From GCA-2746605 sp963704835 (GTDB taxonomy: Bacteria > Bacteroidota > Ignavibacteria > Ignavibacteriales > Melioribacteraceae), in NCBI GenBank assembly GCA_963704835.1, contig CAVPHW010000020.1, forward strand, positions 62,001 to 126,000: 64,000 nt of DNA, in the 5' to 3' direction. Of the stretch, positions 62,725 to 64,000 are shown piece after piece. Position 1 is the first letter of the stretch, and every line of letters begins with the position of its first letter. The position numbers and the translations under genes were made by a program. The notes below the pieces were generated by a model. The model was not told the origin of the DNA, ran no database searches, and saw only the letters and a list, made by a program, of their open reading frames with translations.

Positions 62725-62786
62725 AATTCAATTTATTTGTGATTAGCATTTAAATTCCATTTACTCAAATTATCAAATTTCAGAAA

Positions 62787-62969
62787 TTAGTTTACTGGTT
62801 TTGTCACTACAATAAAATCTCTAATCGGAAGTAAGTAAGCGGCCCCATTGACTTTAAATTCAATTTCTGAAGTTCTTTTTTCAATTATAGTTGCAATATC
62901 ACCTTGAATGAATCTATCTCTTCTATTTGTTGAAAGATAAGTACGTCTAAATTCTCTTTTCTTTTCCAT
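62787..62969 (-). CDS. Hypothetical small basic protein
   Basis: About 60 residues: MEKKREFRRTYLSTNRRDRF, then IEFKVNGAAYLLPIRDFIVV. It is basic at the N-terminus and strand-rich later, perhaps a small beta-barrel, with no known family. ATG 62969 has GGATGG eight bases upstream; ATGs at 62981 and 63002 are in frame and possible. A motif shared with ompA lies upstream, supporting a real gene. Confidence 0.6.
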   Translation of the reverse strand: MEKKREFRRTYLSTNRRDRFIQGDIATIIEKRTSEIEFKVNGAAYLLPIRDFIVVTKPVN

Positions 62970-63035
62970 TATATTTACCATCCTATTATAATTATGGGTC
63001 ACTTAAAATCTATAAAATAGATTTTAATTAATAAA

Positions 63036-63078
63036 TAGTCCAATAGGATGAAAAGGGGACTACACCGTTTGGGTGAAT
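63036..63078 (-). promoter_or_regulatory. Shared upstream motif, copy C
   Basis: GGATGAAAAGGGGACTACAC plus CGTTTGGGTG lies about 70-110 bases before the small basic protein at 62969. It aligns with copies A and B over about 38 bases. Confidence 0.6.
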
Positions 63079-63219
63079 AAACTTGAACTTACTGATCAAA
63101 AAATCACAAGTATCATAAATATGTTCTTAATACAATTTACGCTACTCAATTGGTAAGAATTGATAAATTATTTACATAATCGTTCTCAGAATTATTTAAA
63201 AGTTGAAAACGTACAAATA

Positions 63220-63408
63220 TTATTGGATAGTAATATTCTTGAACCCTTCAATGAGTCCGAAAGCACTCAGCAACCAAAGAATCACTACGATAACCACCAC
63301 AGCATTCAAGATTTTCTTGATAGTAGACTGCATTGGGATGTAGTTGTTTATTAGCCATAAAACAACTCCAACCACAACCAATACTATTACTAATGAAATC
63401 AATGACAT
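63220..63408 (-). CDS. Small two-helix membrane protein (Thivi_2564-like)
   Basis: 62 residues, almost entirely two hydrophobic helices: LISLVIVLVVVGVVLWLINN and, after YIPMQSTIKKIL, NAVVVIVVILWLLSAFGLIE. This closely matches widespread small membrane proteins annotated Thivi_2564 family, recalled from memory. A strong AAGGAG ribosome site precedes ATG 63408. The function is unknown. Confidence 0.75.
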   Translation of the reverse strand: MSLISLVIVLVVVGVVLWLINNYIPMQSTIKKILNAVVVIVVILWLLSAFGLIEGFKNITIQ

Positions 63409-63498
63409 AGTATGCTCCTTAAATAATTTGTTTATTTACAAAATCAGCGCAGTGGGAAATTCTTCCTTTTTGTTAATGATTTTCTCGAATTAGATATT

Positions 63499-64000
63499 TT
63501 ATAAACCAAAAAGGAAACTTAGTGAAAGGACATAGAAATCACTTTTCTTATCACCAATGCCAGGAATACTATCAAAATCGTAGTCTAAAAATACATAACG
63601 AATATCACCAACAAATTTGGAGTTATTACCGACAGGCAGTTCAACGCCACCGCCAAAATGCCACCCAATTTTCTGTTTTGTTTTGTCAGCAACAAATGAG
63701 TATCTACTTTGATCATAATCGAAAGTTGTATTATACCAGCCAATGCCAATTGCACCATAAATTGTAGGGACAGGATAAAATAAAGCGGTTATCATTATTG
63801 GCCAGCTCTTAACCGACAAGGCTCCATTTAAGTATTCTTCCGTACGGTAGTTAATAGATACTTCAGCTCCAATACTTTGAGCTAATTTCAACCTTAAAGC
63901 CGCACCACCCATAAATTTTCCATCGTCGGCATCAATGGCTTTTTGAAAACCAATTTGTGGACCTAGGTAAGAGCCCTGTGCATTTACGTTTGATATGAAT
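63499..64000 (-). CDS. Outer-membrane beta-barrel protein, N-terminus beyond the right edge
   Basis: A barrel with strands such as GSYLGPQIGFQKAIDADDGK, TIYGAIGIGWYNTTFDYD and FYVLSLSFLFGL, ending in a C-terminal FGL. Reading into the edge gives SNVNAQ before GSYLG, a probable signal peptidase site, so only the signal peptide is missing and the internal ATG at 63912 is not the true start. It resembles OmpX/OmpW-like small barrels in general form. The function is unknown. Confidence 0.75.
   Translation of the reverse strand, partial: FISNVNAQGSYLGPQIGFQKAIDADDGKFMGGAALRLKLAQSIGAEVSINYRTEEYLNGALSVKSWPIMITALFYPVPTIYGAIGIGWYNTTFDYDQSRYSFVADKTKQKIGWHFGGGVELPVGNNSKFVGDIRYVFLDYDFDSIPGIGDKKSDFYVLSLSFLFGL

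Noticed and set aside
63160..63354. 64-codon plus-strand open frame near the right end
   Set aside because: It is antisense to the two-helix membrane protein, which has a strong ribosome site and a family match.

Overview
The window is AT-rich, densely coded bacterial chromosome. Several signs point to the Bacteroidota/Chlorobiota/Ignavibacteriota group, most likely an Ignavibacteria-type organism; this is an inference, since no rRNA is present. The signs are a type IX secretion sorting domain with the NYPNPFNPST motif at 35112-36475, an OmpA protein with thrombospondin type 3 repeats, a secreted DPP-IV, a pyruvate:ferredoxin oxidoreductase paired with a dihydroorotate-dehydrogenase-like protein, and separate GlnRS and GluRS enzymes.

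Layout. 1-8.3 kb: an NSS sodium symporter running off the left edge, a glutaredoxin-groES operon, a murein-peptide salvage pair (NlpC/P60 endopeptidase plus dipeptide epimerase), and a KaiC-like ATPase followed by a PAS/histidine-kinase/receiver hybrid. 8.3-25 kb: a DNA-repair and accessory region with lexA and its operator, two HUH tyrosine transposases with REP-type hairpins, ogt, a vapBC-type toxin-antitoxin pair, DUF5131, a SpoVG-like protein, a GIY-YIG nuclease bracketed by inverted hairpins, dinB, a pabB-pabC fusion and a shortened DnaE-like protein. 25-31 kb: nifJ, the DHOD-like partner and mgtE. 31.5-34.9 kb: a compact ATP-grasp / YbdK-type ligase / ATP-grasp operon of unknown product. 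35-39 kb: a T9SS cargo protein, lipoproteins and an M48 protease. 39-46 kb: tRNA-Leu(CAA), glnS, gltX and a receiver-rich pseudokinase hybrid. 46-52 kb: DPP-IV and a three-gene envelope operon that faintly resembles GldL/GldM plus an outer-membrane barrel. 52-57 kb: clpP-tig, tRNA-Leu(UAG), murA and a B12-binding radical SAM enzyme. 57-64 kb: small envelope proteins, OmpA, a diadenylate cyclase fused to a YbbR region, a LysE exporter and an OMP running off the right edge.

Two features cut across the window. First, at least ten genes, including the normally essential gltX, tig and murA, are broken by a single-base indel, mostly one extra base and often in a homopolymer. The other frame restores the family sequence each time, so sequencing error is the simplest explanation. 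Each such gene is annotated as one span. Second, the intergenic DNA carries several families of short palindromes (GTCAT..GAGC..ATCT; ACCCCGAAGGGGT; AGCCTCAAGCTTTAGCTTGAGG). One of them lies in frame inside the T9SS sorting domain.

Best candidates for undescribed biology: the three-ligase operon (31588-34871), the GldL/GldM-like envelope operon (48683-51759), the cyclase-YbbR fusion (60553-61998), and a roughly 40-bp motif shared upstream of three envelope or small-protein genes (58509, 60458, 63036).
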